A stretch of DNA of 64,000 nt from Rhabditoides inermis (GCA_963966185.1 CAWZYM010000318.1:580001-644000), one strand, 5' to 3'. Positions 38,131 through 50,289 are shown, counted from the stretch's first letter. Notes: generated by a model not told the origin, from the letters alone. Translations and numbers: made by a program.

Positions 38131-38659
38131 ATCTTCTGTTTTCGAACTGTCGCCACAGCCTCGGTGGCCGAGTGGATAGCGAGTTCTCCTATCCAGAAGA
38201 GGGGCTCTGGTTCGGGTCCGTCTGTCTATACTATTTTTTTGCAAATTTCTTACGTTTATCCGAGTCGTGCGAAAACACACACTATACTTACGGAAATGAT
38301 TTGTATGCTTATCTAATCGTTATCACAATTTTAAAACTCCGAGTCTATCGTTAGATGGTTGACTGCAATTTACATTTTACATATCTCTTCTATACAGAAG
38401 TAGGCTACAGAAATAGTTGAAATTGCAGTCAACCATCTAACGATAGACCTACAGTCTCAAAATTGTGATAACGATTGGGGAAGCATAAAATCATTTCGGT
38501 ACGTATAGTGTGTGTTTTCGCACGACTCGAATAGACGTAAGAAAATTGCAAAAAAATAGTATGAACAGACGGACCCGAACCAGAGCCCCTCTTCTGGATA
38601 GGAGAACTCGATATCCACTCGGCCACCGAGGCTGTGGCGACAGTTCGAAAACAGAAGAT
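38131..38659. mobile_element. Palindromic element with a tRNA-like module in each arm
   Basis: Arms 38131-38370 and 38421-38659 are inverted copies of about 240 bp with a 50-bp centre. Each arm carries GGTGGCCGAGTGGATAGCGA followed about 30 bases later by TCTGGTTCGGGTCCGTCTG, i.e. A-box- and B-box-like motifs at tRNA spacing. The left module reads on the plus strand, the right one on the minus strand. Confidence 0.85.
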
Positions 38660-38981
38660 TCACGTATCCCTACATAGTCCCTAGTTCCGTAGACAGTGTT
38701 TCATTAGTTCGAACTATTTGCTTGCGCACACACTCGCCCACTCCAAAATATTTTGACCGTCGCCGAAAAACTGCGAGGCAAAGCTTCTTTTTCTCAGCTT
38801 TATTTCAAAGTTTCTCTGTCTCTCTCATTTAAAGGAGCATACCACTCTAAATTTTGTGAATAAACTACAACTAGCACGTTAAAATATATAAAAATACGAT
38901 CTCTTTTCATGAATAAAATGTATGCTGAAAATGAACAGATCATGTAAAATAGATGTTCGTATATTTCGTAGTGTATGGGAT

Positions 38982-39032
38982 TGCCCCCGGTCTGCGCGCA
39001 CACTCGCGGAGTGTGCGCGCAGACCGGGGGCA
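38982..39032. repeat. Perfect 24-bp hairpin
   Basis: TGCCCCCGGTCTGCGCGCAC and four more bases pair perfectly with the other side around a three-base loop GCG at 39006-39008. Strongly GC-rich in an AT-rich surround. Confidence 0.9.
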
Positions 39033-40214
39033 GTTGGGAAATACAATTTTGTATTCACCGAAATTTGACATGTTCATACTACATCTACATATTCGAAAAG
39101 AATCCATGACATGAAATTTAGAGTGGTACTTTCCTTTAACACAATGTTTCGTCGATTTTCTAGCTCAAAAACGTTGAACTTGTTCAAATTTTTCTCAACA
39201 TTAGTTCGAACTATTTGCAAAAACTGCAAACTGTGACTGTCAATTTTCGGAAATATTTGGCCTCCGGCAGACTTTTTCGCGAGCGAGAGAAAATAATCGC
39301 AAAACTTTTAGCTTGAGAGAATCGCGAAACTACCCATAATAGCGCGAATTCGTGATCTTTTCGCTGAAATTTGGCGAATTCGAAGATATTCGCTTCCACT
39401 GAGAATGACACAGATTTGTTTTCTTTGTTATAATTAAAAACTCATTTACTTCTTGGAGGTTGTGTAACATGTTTAACACCAAACATTCAAATAGGAACAT
39501 TGTTTTGTCACTTGCGCACGCCTTTTTTCAAATTCGCCAAAATTTTTGTGCGATTCGGGTGGTACGAGTGCGCAACGACTAGTATGTAATAACTGCAAAC
39601 AATTGTGATCAATAGGATCAATACAGCTTCCACGATGCTTATGAAGTGTCTTTTTATTTATAAAGAACGAATAATATACAGAATAGTCAAGTTTCGTGCA
39701 TGGATTCGCGAAAAAGTAGCGAATCTCTGGTATCTCTCGTTTCGCAGCGAAAACGGAGTTCGCAAAAATTTTCGCGATTCGCTAAAATTTTCGCGCGAAA
39801 AAGTATGTCACCTATTTTCGCAATTTTTTGCCGAAAACATTTTTGGGATTCGCAAATCGAAAGTGCATGCCAAAGCATTGCAGTTTTCGCGCGATTTTTT
39901 CGCGAAAAAGTCTGCCCGGGGCCCTATGAACTTATCTTTGTCTCTCTTGTTTTGCACTCTCTTTCGCGCGCTCTCACACCAAAAGTTCGCGAGGAGTTCA
40001 AAATATTTTGAATTTAGTTCGAACTTTTTCGAACTTTTTTGGGGACTTTAATCCCACTCCAGGTGTATAAAACGAACGAATTGAAAATGGAAACAATACA
40101 AGTTCAAATAAAAGTTCAAATATAGATCCAACTGCTCTAACATTGGGTCAGCGGTGGCGGCGGCGGCGAAAATACTCTCACAATAAAATGCCATTCGAAC
40201 AAACAAGTCCGGAG

Positions 40215-41190
40215 AGAATTGGCTAAATGAAATGCGTCGATAGGGTCCGAACCGACAGCCGCCTGCTTGACAGACGACCGCTCTATCCACTAGGCTACCG
40301 CTGCTGTTTCACAGCTCGCAAAAAATCTATCCACACGGTTAAACTCCAAATTTTGAAACGTCACTATCTCGATCTCGAAACGTTTGGCCGGTCATGTGGA
40401 TTTGAAAACGGTTTTCTACTAGTGACCCCCTAAGATATCTCTGATATCAGGTCACTATCGGCTTCTGTGACTTGAACGACACTTCATGTCAAGTATTGCC
40501 GCTGAAGATCGCTAGCGGTGAGCGGTCGGCGGCGAGCGGTGAGCGGTCAGCCGCGTTCGAGTATAAATGGGTGCGCGAGCGACCAGCGGCCGGCGGTGTC
40601 AATCGATATTTGTATCTTTTGCACTACGCCGCTAGCGGCGGCGGCTGAGTGAGTATAAAAGGGCCTTAAAGTAGTTGGTTTGTGATGTTGTCTTAATTAT
40701 GCAAAATGACTGACATGGAGTGTCATTTAGGTCACAGAAGCCGATGGTGATCAAACTGATTTCAGAGATAACCTAGGGTCACTAGTCGAAAACCTTTTCA
40801 AATTCACAAGATCGGCCATACGTTTCGAGATATTTACGTTTCAAATTTTGGAGCTAAATCGTGTAGATTGCTTTTACGGCCTGTCTCTCTATTCGCGCAG
40901 GCTGTGAAACAATGGCGGTGGCCTTGTGGGTAGAGCGGTCGTATCCAAGCGGTTGGGTGTGGGTTCGCTCCCTGTCGAGTCATTTCGTTTTGCCGACAAG
41001 ACACTTTCCAGACTTACTTTTTGGTGACAATTAGGAAGTCGGTCATAATTGTTGTTAAAGCTATGTACAAAACGTTCACTATCATTAAAACTCCATTTCA
41101 TAAAAAAAACGATGAAAAAACCTGCAAACATTTCGACAGCATCCCTCGCCATGCATGACTCCAACCATTGCCACAAAAAGTCCTAGTCTG
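40215..41190. mobile_element. Fold-back element with tRNA-like arms, rearranged copy
   Basis: The left part (about 40215-40500, minus orientation) and right part (about 40700-41000, plus orientation) are inverted relatives. Each has a tRNA-like module (minus: GTAGCCTAGTGGATAGAGCG with GGTTCGGACCC; plus: GTGGCCTTGTGGGTAGAGCG with GGGTTCGCTCC) and the shared outer sequence GGTCACAGAAGCCGATGGTG. The 200 bp between them holds GCGGTGAGCGGTC-type repeats (40512-40650). Part of the right half continues inverted to about 41190. It is the same family as 46328-47184. Confidence 0.7.
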
Positions 41191-41279
41191 GGAAGTGTCG
41201 GCAAAACAAAATGACTCGACAGGGAGCGATCTGACACCCAACCGTTGGCAGGCGACCGATATCAGAGTTACCCCCTAGG

Positions 41280-41533
41280 GTATCTCTGATATTCTCTAGC
41301 TAGAAAACAGAGGCGAAAATCAAAAATAGAACACTAGAGATCGATGAACACTACTGATTCACATCACATATAAGTCGAGCTCAATTGTCTTTTTCGCAAT
41401 AATATGGAAAACTATGAAATAGGTTAATATTGCGACTAAAGTTTGCAAATTTATACCATCATTTAAAAAAATGCAAATCACGTTTTCAAATAGTAAAAGT
41501 TTCTGAAAATCCAAAACATTCTGTCTTTGCATT
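41280..41533. other. No gene recognised
   Basis: AT-rich spacer between two fold-back elements. Confidence 0.4.
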
Positions 41534-42364
41534 GTAAAATAGGCCCATGGACAGCCCATGGACAACTTTGCAGAAGTGCAGCGAGAACTCATCTGCACAA
41601 TCGGCCCTGGGCCGATTTTGCAGACGAAATTCAGACAGTCTGTAAAATCTGCCCAGGGCAGATTTTACAGACGAATCGCAGACAAAGAGGACAGAACCAT
41701 CTGCATTATCGGCCCTCGGCCGATTTTGCAGACAGACCTGATAGCTTGTCTTGGCAAAACATTCGCCGAGCGCGAGGTTCGAACTCGCGAGATAAGATCA
41801 ATGTTCGCGGTGCTACACCACTACACTACGCTGGCACATGTTGTGGGCTGCATTAACTAATAGTCGACAGCGCGCACCTCAAAAAAATGGTGACAGCTAC
41901 TGCTAATTGTGTGAGAGTGAACATTCAAATATCAAATGCTATGTTTCCAAAAGATTAGTTCCTTGGTTTCGAAACAATTACATTCACAAAATAAGCATCA
42001 TCAAGTCTCGTCTCTTTGAACGCAGCGCATTGTTTCCCGTCTTTGAGAGAGAGCAGCGCAAGCGTGAATGGCCTAGTGGTATCGTTGTGCAATCTGCGCG
42101 CTCGCTTCTTGGAATCGAGTCCCGCGCTCGGCGAATGTTTTGCCAAGACAAGCTATCAGGTCTGTATGCAAAATCGGTCGAGGGCCGATAATGCAGATGG
42201 TTCTGCCCTCTTTGCCTGCGATTCGTCTGTAAAAATCGGTTCTGGGCTGATTTTACAGACTGTCTGAATTTCGTCTGCAAAATCGGCCCAGGGCCGATTG
42301 TGCAGATGAGTTCTCGCTGCACTTCTGCAAAGTTGTTCATGGGCTGTTCATGGGCCTATTTTAC
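41534..42364. mobile_element. Fold-back element with nested palindromes and tRNA-like arms
   Basis: Inverted arms about 41534-41840 and 42060-42364. Each arm contains three small palindromes in a row (AATCGGCCCTGGGCCGATT, AATCTGCCCAGGGCAGATT and ATCGGCCCTCGGCCGAT types), each flanked by TCTGCA or TCTGTAAA. The inner end of each arm has a tRNA-like module: minus strand TAGTGTAGTGGTGTAGCAC with GAGTTCGAACCTCGC; plus strand ATGGCCTAGTGGTATCG with GAATCGAGTCCCGC. The 220-bp centre has no gene. Confidence 0.8.
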
Positions 42365-43205
42365 AGAACGATTACTTGTAACTTGATAGTTCGTTTTATT
42401 TTTGAACTATTTTACAATTCATTCACAGAATTTCAAGAGCGATTTTGCATCATAAGTTGTTAAATATCTACCATAGACAGTTTTGCAATTTCAGTCGCAT
42501 TAGTTGCCAATTTCAAAGTTCTCTTTAACTTTGCGAAAAAATCAATTGAACCCGACTTATATCAAAATTTTTGTGAAGATTGCTTGATTCCAGAAATAGT
42601 AATTAGCTTTAGAAAACGGAGAACTCTGCTTCATTAGACTTGCAACAAACATCATTTGCCGGAAAAAGAGACCGCCAAGCGCGCTAATTGCGCGATCGAA
42701 TGAGATTGAACAGGCCGATAACAGGTTATTGATGCCTCAAATAATGTCTGGTAAACATTCGGCAAAATGACTGCCGTACGATGAACGGAAAATGCCCTAT
42801 ACCATTCGTCTTGATCGAGAAATGAGCCGGTTGTAGCAGATTCTTTTCAGATTGGAGCGAGGAGCGAGGCTAGCCAGGAGAAGCGAGCCAGAGCGCACCG
42901 ATCCGACCGCCTGCACCATCCTCGCCCACTATCGAAGCTGCGACACAGCGACACCCTCGACGTCTCCCATCCAGTCGATCATCATCGGAGTCCTATGTCT
43001 TTTTGTCATGTCGCTAATCCAGTAGCTGCCCCCACAGTAATATCCTTTGATCTGTTGCAATATCTCGCCTTTGTAACGTGTACTGTGTGGGCCCCATCGG
43101 CCATCCGGTAGCATAAAGCCCCGTCCCAAATCGTGTTCCATAGTGTGCAACAGACAAAAAAACGGAGTTATGTGGTAGTAAAACAGATATATAATTCTTG
43201 TTTAG
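42365..43205. other. Upstream region of the 43-45 kb gene, possible exon
   Basis: A plus-strand frame opens after TTTTCAG at about 42851 and runs to about 43107. It includes a hydrophobic stretch (SFDLLQYLAFVTCTVW) and could be an N-terminal exon of the next gene, but the join is not settled. A competing minus-strand frame of 73 codons (43150-42929) also exists; I cannot decide between them. Confidence 0.25.
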
Positions 43206-45185
43206 AAAAGTGGCACAACGACGCGAGTTTGTTTCTGGTTCACGTTCATCATTTCGTCTGTCGGTGTTACGGTATGAGATACTTGAACCAACTCCAACAT
43301 GCATTGTATGCATACGTTTTCAATTTGCAGTTCGTTGGGAAGAACATGTCCAGAAAGCGCTCGCTCATAGCTGCGCATGCTATCAAACTTCTGAGCTCGG
43401 TTTTTTCCATTGGTTGCCATAATGTGCGTTTTTTTTAAATTTCATTATATACGCATTTATGTGTTTTCAGTTTGAGTGGGACGGACTGCTTATTGACGTT
43501 CCCAAAGCTGTTTTAAACGGAGTGGCTGTTTCGTTTTATCTATTTTTCCCTGTTCTATTTATTACGGAAATCTTGTGAGTAATTTTTTTCCTTATATGGG
43601 AACACAAAAAGAAGTAACTATTGTAGCATGTATCCCAACATTGCCTACGCTGTGTGGCTGTTGTCGTTAGAATTGTGCTTCGGAGTTTCGTGTATGGAGC
43701 TTTTTCGGAGCACCGTTGACGAATCCGACGTGAGTGAATGGACACTCGATTAAATCACAACTGTTTTTACAGTGGGGTTTTCTGGATATTGGAATGGTGT
43801 GCGCCACAATTTTGACGATTGTAGCTCTGTCGAACATGATGGACAGTCCAAGGTAATGTATAAAATAAAACTATTTTACAATATGTCATGCAGGCATTTC
43901 ATTGGAATACAAAATGATCGACAAGCAACAAAGTCGATGATGTTCTATCTTCGGTGCAGCTATGGTGTGGGTCCGAACGTTATTCGATCAATCAATTCGA
44001 AACACATTTACGCATTTACGGCATTTTAGACTGCCATCAATACTATCAAATGTTTATTTGATACGGTTCTTATTGAACACGAGCTGTTCACTGAAGGCAA
44101 CGTGACAGCACATATCGTTCAACAGGTGCGTTCAGTCGCAGAAATTCAGTCACAGCTGTTTTATTTCCCTGCAGACTCTGTTCCAAAACGACGCGGAACA
44201 ACTCATCGATCTGCTGAAGAACACTGAGAAAAACTCGATGGGAAGACTGGTGAGTGAGTGTGAGTGTGCACAAGATGGGAGGGCAACATCCGCGTTCAAG
44301 ACGCTAGACAACGCGTTGAGCCGGTACAAGTTCGCGCCGTCGTCCACTTCAACCGAGATGCCCGACTACCGCAACGGTCCCGAGCAATGGTACTTTTCTG
44401 ATAGTGTTTGCAGTTCATATCTTGCAGGCTCTTCCGCGGTGCTTTGCACGACCTGACCGCGCTGTGTGAGACAGTCTGCCGCGACTTTGTCCAGGTGATA
44501 GTGCTGATCCAGGGCCGCATCGCGTTCCCCGACAATGGAGTCGTCACTCAGCTCTCCGACACTCTCAAGGTACGTCACGCACAACTGTAGGTGACATTCT
44601 CGTTCAGGTGACGTGTAGCACGGTGGAGTATCACGACGCGATCAACCGCTTCAGTCACCACTCGCTGGTCATTCACCAGTGAGTATCGCGCTTGCACACA
44701 GGTGCTCCACTCTTCCACCTTCAGATTTGCACAATCACAGTGGCAAGCGCTCGCCGTCTCTGTGTTCGCCATTCCCGACTGGACGGGCGCCTGTCCGCAG
44801 TCGCCGATCCACACGGCCCGTGAGTGGCGCCGGGACAGGAGAGGGGGGAGAGGAAGGGAGAGAGGGAAGGAGGGGGAGAGGTTGTTCAGGCTTCATGAAA
44901 GTTCTCCTCCACTACCGCACGAGCACCATCTTGCTCGGATGCTGCGTCGACAAGGCGCGGTTGCTGCTCTCCATTCGCCTGTTCATCCTCCACGCGCCCA
45001 CCTCGCAATCGCTGCGAGAGGTCCAAGAGGTGTGTGTGTGTGAGTGAGTGAGCGTGTCACAGAGTGGCTCGAGGCGGTCCGAGCACACGACGCCTGCATA
45101 TGGGACACTCCGGAGAGCTACGCGTTCGCCTGCATGACCCTCATCGAAATGATGCGGATGGTGAGCCAATTAGGAGGCAGAGTGG

Positions 45186-45229
<44 letters not shown>

Positions 45230-45371
45230 TGCGTTTTAGGACAACCAGCTGGAGCGGGGCGAGGACGAGCGCGACTACGACACGATGCTCGCCGCCTTCT
45301 CCATCTACGTCAACAGACCGCGCGCGTTCACCGACACTGCCGAGACCAACGCGCTGCTCGGGATGCAGTGA
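43206..45371 (+). CDS. Multi-exon membrane protein, possibly NDC1-like nucleoporin
   Basis: Fourteen exons join with consistent phase: 43206-43423, 43471-43574, 43627-43729, 43773-43852, 43894-43966, 44030-44125, 44175-44249, 44301-44389, 44428-44569, 44608-44678, 44725-44819, 44890-45029, 45065-45160 and 45240-45371 (TGA). The first four encode three or more membrane segments (VSFYLFFPVLFITEI, YAVWLLSLELCFGVSC, MVCATILTIVALS). The rest is soluble and alpha-helical: LDNALSRYK and LFRGALHDLTALCETVCRDF, and near the end REVQEWLEAVRAHD and NALLGMQ. The membrane half followed by a helical half, with LFRGAL... resembling the NDC1 C-terminal signature, suggests a nuclear-pore membrane protein, but the last 190 residues exceed what I expect for NDC1. 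The name is a guess; the gene itself is well supported. The start lies upstream. Confidence 0.65.
45188..45229 (+). repeat. (GA)n tract, last intron
   Basis: GA repeat fills the 79-bp intron before the last exon at 45240. Confidence 0.95.
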
Positions 45372-45855
45372 TCCAGCACCACCCGGCACACGGCGACCCC
45401 ACCATTTCAATGACACTATGTTGATATTTGGACAGTCTTAGGTTGGATAGCTAATTCATACCTCGTGTACGTGTATAAATGTGTTTTTTCTAAGACGAAA
45501 CATATAAATGACAATCAGAACATATTACAGTAACTATACAATACACATCACTCGATACTAATAAGTGAAGCAAGATCTCGGAAACGTTGACAAAACAGGA
45601 AGATACGGAATAGAGCACAACTACAGGTAGACCACCCACGAAGCCACCTGGAACCACCAACAGAGTCATCCGGACCACCCACGCAGCTCAGGCGACGTCG
45701 GCGACTCCCCTCGAGTTCTCCAGAAGCATGTCCCAGTCGATCCGCCTTCTCACCACCTCCGAATCCATCCACGCCTCGTAGATCTTCTTGAACCTGCAAC
45801 AACTGCGGTTTACTCCAACTCTAATCTCTCTCTCTCTTCTCCCCCATCTCTCGTT

Positions 45856-46252
<397 letters not shown>

Positions 46253-46327
46253 ACCTTAGTGCTTGGCGCGGCAGCCAGAAGCACCTTGAGCAGGGCGACC
46301 ACGTACTGACTCAGGTTGGGCAGCAGT

Positions 46328-47184
46328 CGATTAGGTCACAGAAGTCGATAGTGAACAAACTGACATCAGAGATACCTCACAAGGAGTGTTGTTTAGGTCA
46401 CAGAAGCCGATGGTGACCAAACTGATATCAAAGATACCCTAGGAGGTCACTAGTCGAAAACCGTTCTCAAATCCACATGACCGGACATACGTTTCGAGAT
46501 ATTTACGTTTCAAATTTTGGAGCTAAACCGTGTGGATTGCTTTTGCGGCCTTTCACTGCATTCACGCGAGCTGTGAAACAGCGGATGTAGCCTAGTGGAT
46601 AGAGCGGCCGTCTGTCAAGCGGCAGGGTGTGGGTTCGCTCTACGGATAAGCTTTTCATTTTGCTGACACTTTCCGGACTTGTACTTTTTGGTGACAATTG
46701 GGCAGTTAGTAGAAAACTATCATTTTATTTTTTTTCAAATCGAATGGTCATATGTCTTGTTGAGAGCTCATTACAAAATGTTTGCGTTCTTTAGAATTCA
46801 TTTTCAATTTTTTTTTAAAATTATTACCGACGAAGGTTTCCACATGATATCCTCACCATGCGTGACTCCAACCAATCGAACAAAAAAGTACAAGTCCGGA
46901 GAGAATCGGCAAAATGGAAAGCATGTCCGGAGAGCGAACCCACACCCTGCCGCTTGACAGACGGCTGCTCTATCCACAAGGCCACCGCCGCTGTTTCCCA
47001 GCTCGCGCGAATAGAGTGACAGACCGCAAAAGCAATCCGCAGGGTTCAGCTCCAAAATTTGAAACGTGAATATCTCGAAACGTATGGCCGGTCATGAGGA
47101 TTTGTAAACGCTTTTCGACTACTACCCTCCTAGGGTATCTCTGATATCAGTTTGGTCGCCATCGGCTCCTGTGACCTAATCGAC
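46328..47184. mobile_element. Fold-back element with tRNA-like arms at a STRIP breakpoint
   Basis: Termini are TCGATTAGGTCACAGAAG (46328, minor variant) and its complement ending near 47184; a second, internal copy of the terminus starts at 46393. Arms mirror each other and include GGTCACTAGTCGAAAA, TTTCGAGATATTTACGTTTC and a tRNA-like module. Plus-strand module (about 46575-46640): GTAGCCTAGTGGATAGAGCG and GGGTTCGCTC. Minus-strand module (about 46990-46925): GTGGCCTTGTGGATAGAGCA. In both, GCCGT-CTGTCAA-GCGGC forms an anticodon arm with GTC in the loop. An acceptor stem is not formed. Confidence 0.85.
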
Positions 47185-48359
47185 AATCCATGTCAGACAA
47201 AAACACACCTGAATGATGGCACGTTGCTTGGCGCGGTTGAGTTGCGAGAATAGGTGACATTGCTGAAATGGCGAATTTGACAAAAAAATCTAACAACAAC
47301 ACAAAGTCCGTTTTAATTTTAAATGGAATGGAAGATGGTATATGTGCACAGTACATATACCATAAGTCATAAAGAGACATAGTCATAAGAAAAAGTTTAC
47401 AATGTAAAGTTACCACTGACCAAGCTAACGTACACATCTATATGCTCACCTCCTTCTTCTACGAGTACTCTCTCCACTGATGCACGCCGCCCGATAGCGC
47501 GTCATCCATCTCACTGCACGATATACAGGTAAACGGGTAAACAACAACAACAACAACAACAAATAGACAACGCACCTGTAGCTGTACAGCTCGGCCAGCT
47601 CGTTGCCCAGCTTGTCGCAGTCCGTGTACTTGAACTCCAGGTCGCAACCGATCTGAACAACAGCAATAAGAAACAAACAACAGCAAACAAATGAACAACT
47701 ACGGACGAAACTACGCATTTCGAGGTTGCATAGCAGGTCTAAAGCACAGATAACAACACAATAACAGATAAACAACAACAATACCAACTGACCGCATGAT
47801 CTCCGTCGAGGTCTTCGAGTGGCGGCACGGCGTCGGTGGTGGTGGCTGGGATCGTGTTGATTACCTCCTTCAGCTGCTTCAGCTGAAGGGGATTTTTCAC
47901 TTTGGTTATCAGAGAAGTTTTAACGATGCGAACAGGTGAAGGGGTGCAACAAGAAGGCGAGTAAGCGGTACCGAACACACCTTGAGCAGGGAGGCGCTCC
48001 TCCGCTGGGCGAGCGCCGACGGGCGAGTACTCGGCCTCGCAAAACTCCTCGCAAGACTCCTTCTTCTCCCCGTACACTGAACAACTATCAAGTCAGAATC
48101 ACCAAGTCAGAATCATCTAGTCGGAATCATCAAGACATCAAGTCTCCGGTGTCTCGCCTCGCCTAACGCGTTGCTGGACAACGCACGTTATAATCATTAG
48201 CATCACTAGATCAGTGTAAATAAAATACTATTATGATTGTAGAAAAAGTTATTTATAAAAAAGAAAACGAGGAAAAAAGGACGTACCGTCCTCGGCAAAG
48301 TTGGGGCGGCAGCAGGCACGCTTCTGCTGCCCGTCCTGCCCTCCCGGATCGTCGCTCAT

Positions 48360-49051
48360 CCTACAAATATGATATTCAAACTATTTGAACTTTTGAATAA
48401 AATAATTACAATTTACAACTGCGATAAATAACAAAACACTGCGAGACGTAGAATCTAACCGCGGGCGAACCATGCCCACTAAAATTAGAAACGGCAAGTT
48501 TTATTAAAACATGTACGTGTGAACCTATTTATGGACTTGTGTGTTTTGTCATTTTTATTTATAGTTGTTTTTTCACAGTTTGACGTTTTTTTTCATAAAA
48601 TGAATTGAAAAGAGCACACAGCTCCAGTTTTTGTTTATAACCCCGGACCACCCTCACACAACAGACACGCGACAGCACATGAGAGAATGGTTCATCTGCA
48701 AGCTACACGACACGAGGGGAGACACACGGTGAGGGGATGTGGGAGCGCCGACCGGCCTCGATGACTGCTCGGGTGGAGGAGAGAGCGTCGAAGCGACGAA
48801 AGTGTTCTGTAATGTATACATCAAAAGCAGAAGAATACATCCCCTTATGAGGAACCACATACTACTACAAGACAACACCATACTCATTACGAAAAATCTC
48901 TCAAAGCCACACAAACAAATTGACAGTTATTAGACGAGAAATTAGACGTGATCAAGCAATACAGACATGGTGAAGAGCAAACCACATTTATCACATCGTC
49001 AAAAGCTCACAATGTGACTACAACGCCATGATAAGCAATCAATCAACCACC
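48360..49051. other. Intergenic, STRIP N-terminus to zinc-finger copy
   Basis: No gene recognised. Upstream of the STRIP-like ATG there is AT-rich sequence but no motif I would call a promoter. Confidence 0.4.
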
Positions 49052-49579
49052 TCAGAGGTGGTCTTGAGGGAAGCAGCGCTTGAAGATTTGGTCGAACTCG
49101 GCCCGCAGCGCCGGCACGTCGTTGTGGTCCGGGATCACCTGGGCGGCCGCGTCAGCTGCGCTCAGGCGGTGGCGACCCTGCAGATGCTTCTGCACCACGC
49201 CCGGCTCTGCAAGCAAGACACGGCTTATCCCACAGGCTCCTCCCCTCTACACTCCGCCCCTTACTCACGAATGGGCGTGAAGGGGCAGGGCAGTGCCGGC
49301 AAGCCCCGCTGGCGCTGGTTGCAGCAGAAGCCCTTTTTGGAGAGGTGGTACCACGCGTGTTTCCGTCGCTCCGTCACCTCCCGCTGCAAAAAAATAATGT
49401 AGTAGTTGTCCGTTGCAGAACCAGATGATACTACGTGATAATGGCGAACGCACCCCGTTGCACATCTGACACAGGTATCCCTTCTTGCCAGTCTTCACGG
49501 GTCTCTTCTGGCGCGGACCGAACGTCAAGAACTTTTGCTTTATGACCACGCCACCGGCGTCCATGCGAGCCGGGGCCGG
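49052..49579 (-). CDS. C2H2-like zinc-finger module, second copy
   Basis: Three exons on the minus strand, 49579-49454, 49383-49269 and 49206-49052 (TGA), match the last three exons of the 21-26 kb gene; the second and third have exactly the same lengths (115 and 155 nt). The product runs VVIKQKFLTFGPRQKRPVK, YLCQMCNG with HAWYH, CNQRQRGLPALPCPF with HLQGRH, and ends FKRCFPQDHL. All presumed zinc ligands are kept, and changes are conservative, so it looks maintained. An in-frame Met lies six codons into the first exon, which also has a good acceptor (CTCTTTCAG), so either this is the start or the gene continues upstream to a Gly/Ala/Ser-rich stretch near 50440-50290. No peptidase or AT-hook exon is seen in this copy. 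Confidence 0.65.
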
Positions 49580-50160
49580 CTGAAAGAGGAGCTCATCGGG
49601 TGTTTCTATCCTCCTTCGATTCCTCCTGCCTCGCGCGCCGATACACTACAACAGTCCCCCTTGGCGGAACGAGAGCAACAAATGACTGCTTTCCAAAAAT
49701 CCAGATATTTAAGATCGAAAGTTCAAAGTGCGACATGCGACATAGGCATAGGGTGTTACTTGGTGCGGTGACTTTCCGACCATAAAAAGGTAGAGGTAAA
49801 GGTATCCCCCGAGTCAAAGAGATTTCTCTGCGGGTCGAAGGAAGACAATGACACTAATTCACATAGCTCAGCGATTTTTAACTATATCTATCATCCACCC
49901 AAACTTTTCCACAATTCAACTTAAACAATCCACTTCTTATGCCACTCGCCAAACGAGAGCCGTCTCCCAATCACTCCCACTCCCGAAATCGATCAAGTCA
50001 GTCGGTACCGAACTACTGTAATCTACAGTACTCCCGACCCACATCTTCTCCTTGCTCCTTGCTGGTCCCCGAATATCCAAGAAAGGTCGGAGGCCTCCCG
50101 GCAGAGTGACAGATGCTGAGCTGATAAGCCTGGAACAGTGACGTCTATATCAATCGATAC

Positions 50161-50289
50161 TCTGTTGATTATCAATCGATTATCAATCGATAATCAACAG
50201 AATAGTGAATCAACAGAAGAAGAGAGGAGAGATAGAGATAGAGATAGAGAGATATAGAGAGAGATAGAGATAGAGAGAGAGAGAGAGAC
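50161..50289. repeat. ATCGAT palindrome and (GATA/GA)n tract
   Basis: 50161-50202 is a near-perfect palindrome ending TCTGTTGATTAT/ATAATCAACAGA; it is followed by AGAGATAGAGATA repeats to about 50288. Confidence 0.8.

Larger units (their letters stand above)
37445..40058. mobile_element. 2.6-kb element with inverted ends, internally rearranged
   Basis: Left end 37445-37494 and right end about 39995-40058 are imperfect inverted copies (AAAGTCCCCAAAAA...TTCGAACTAA...CAAAATATTTTG). Inside lie a second, complete palindromic element (38131-38659), a perfect hairpin (38982-39032) and inverted AAAAGTCTGCC/GGCAGACTTTT blocks near 39270 and 39905. No transposase is seen. The ends may belong to one element into which others inserted, or to two related copies in opposite orientation. 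Confidence 0.55.

Noticed and set aside
42929..43150. 73-codon minus-strand frame with natural-looking composition
   Set aside because: It overlaps a plus-strand frame with a hydrophobic stretch that may be an exon of the adjacent gene; no match supports either, so it is not called.
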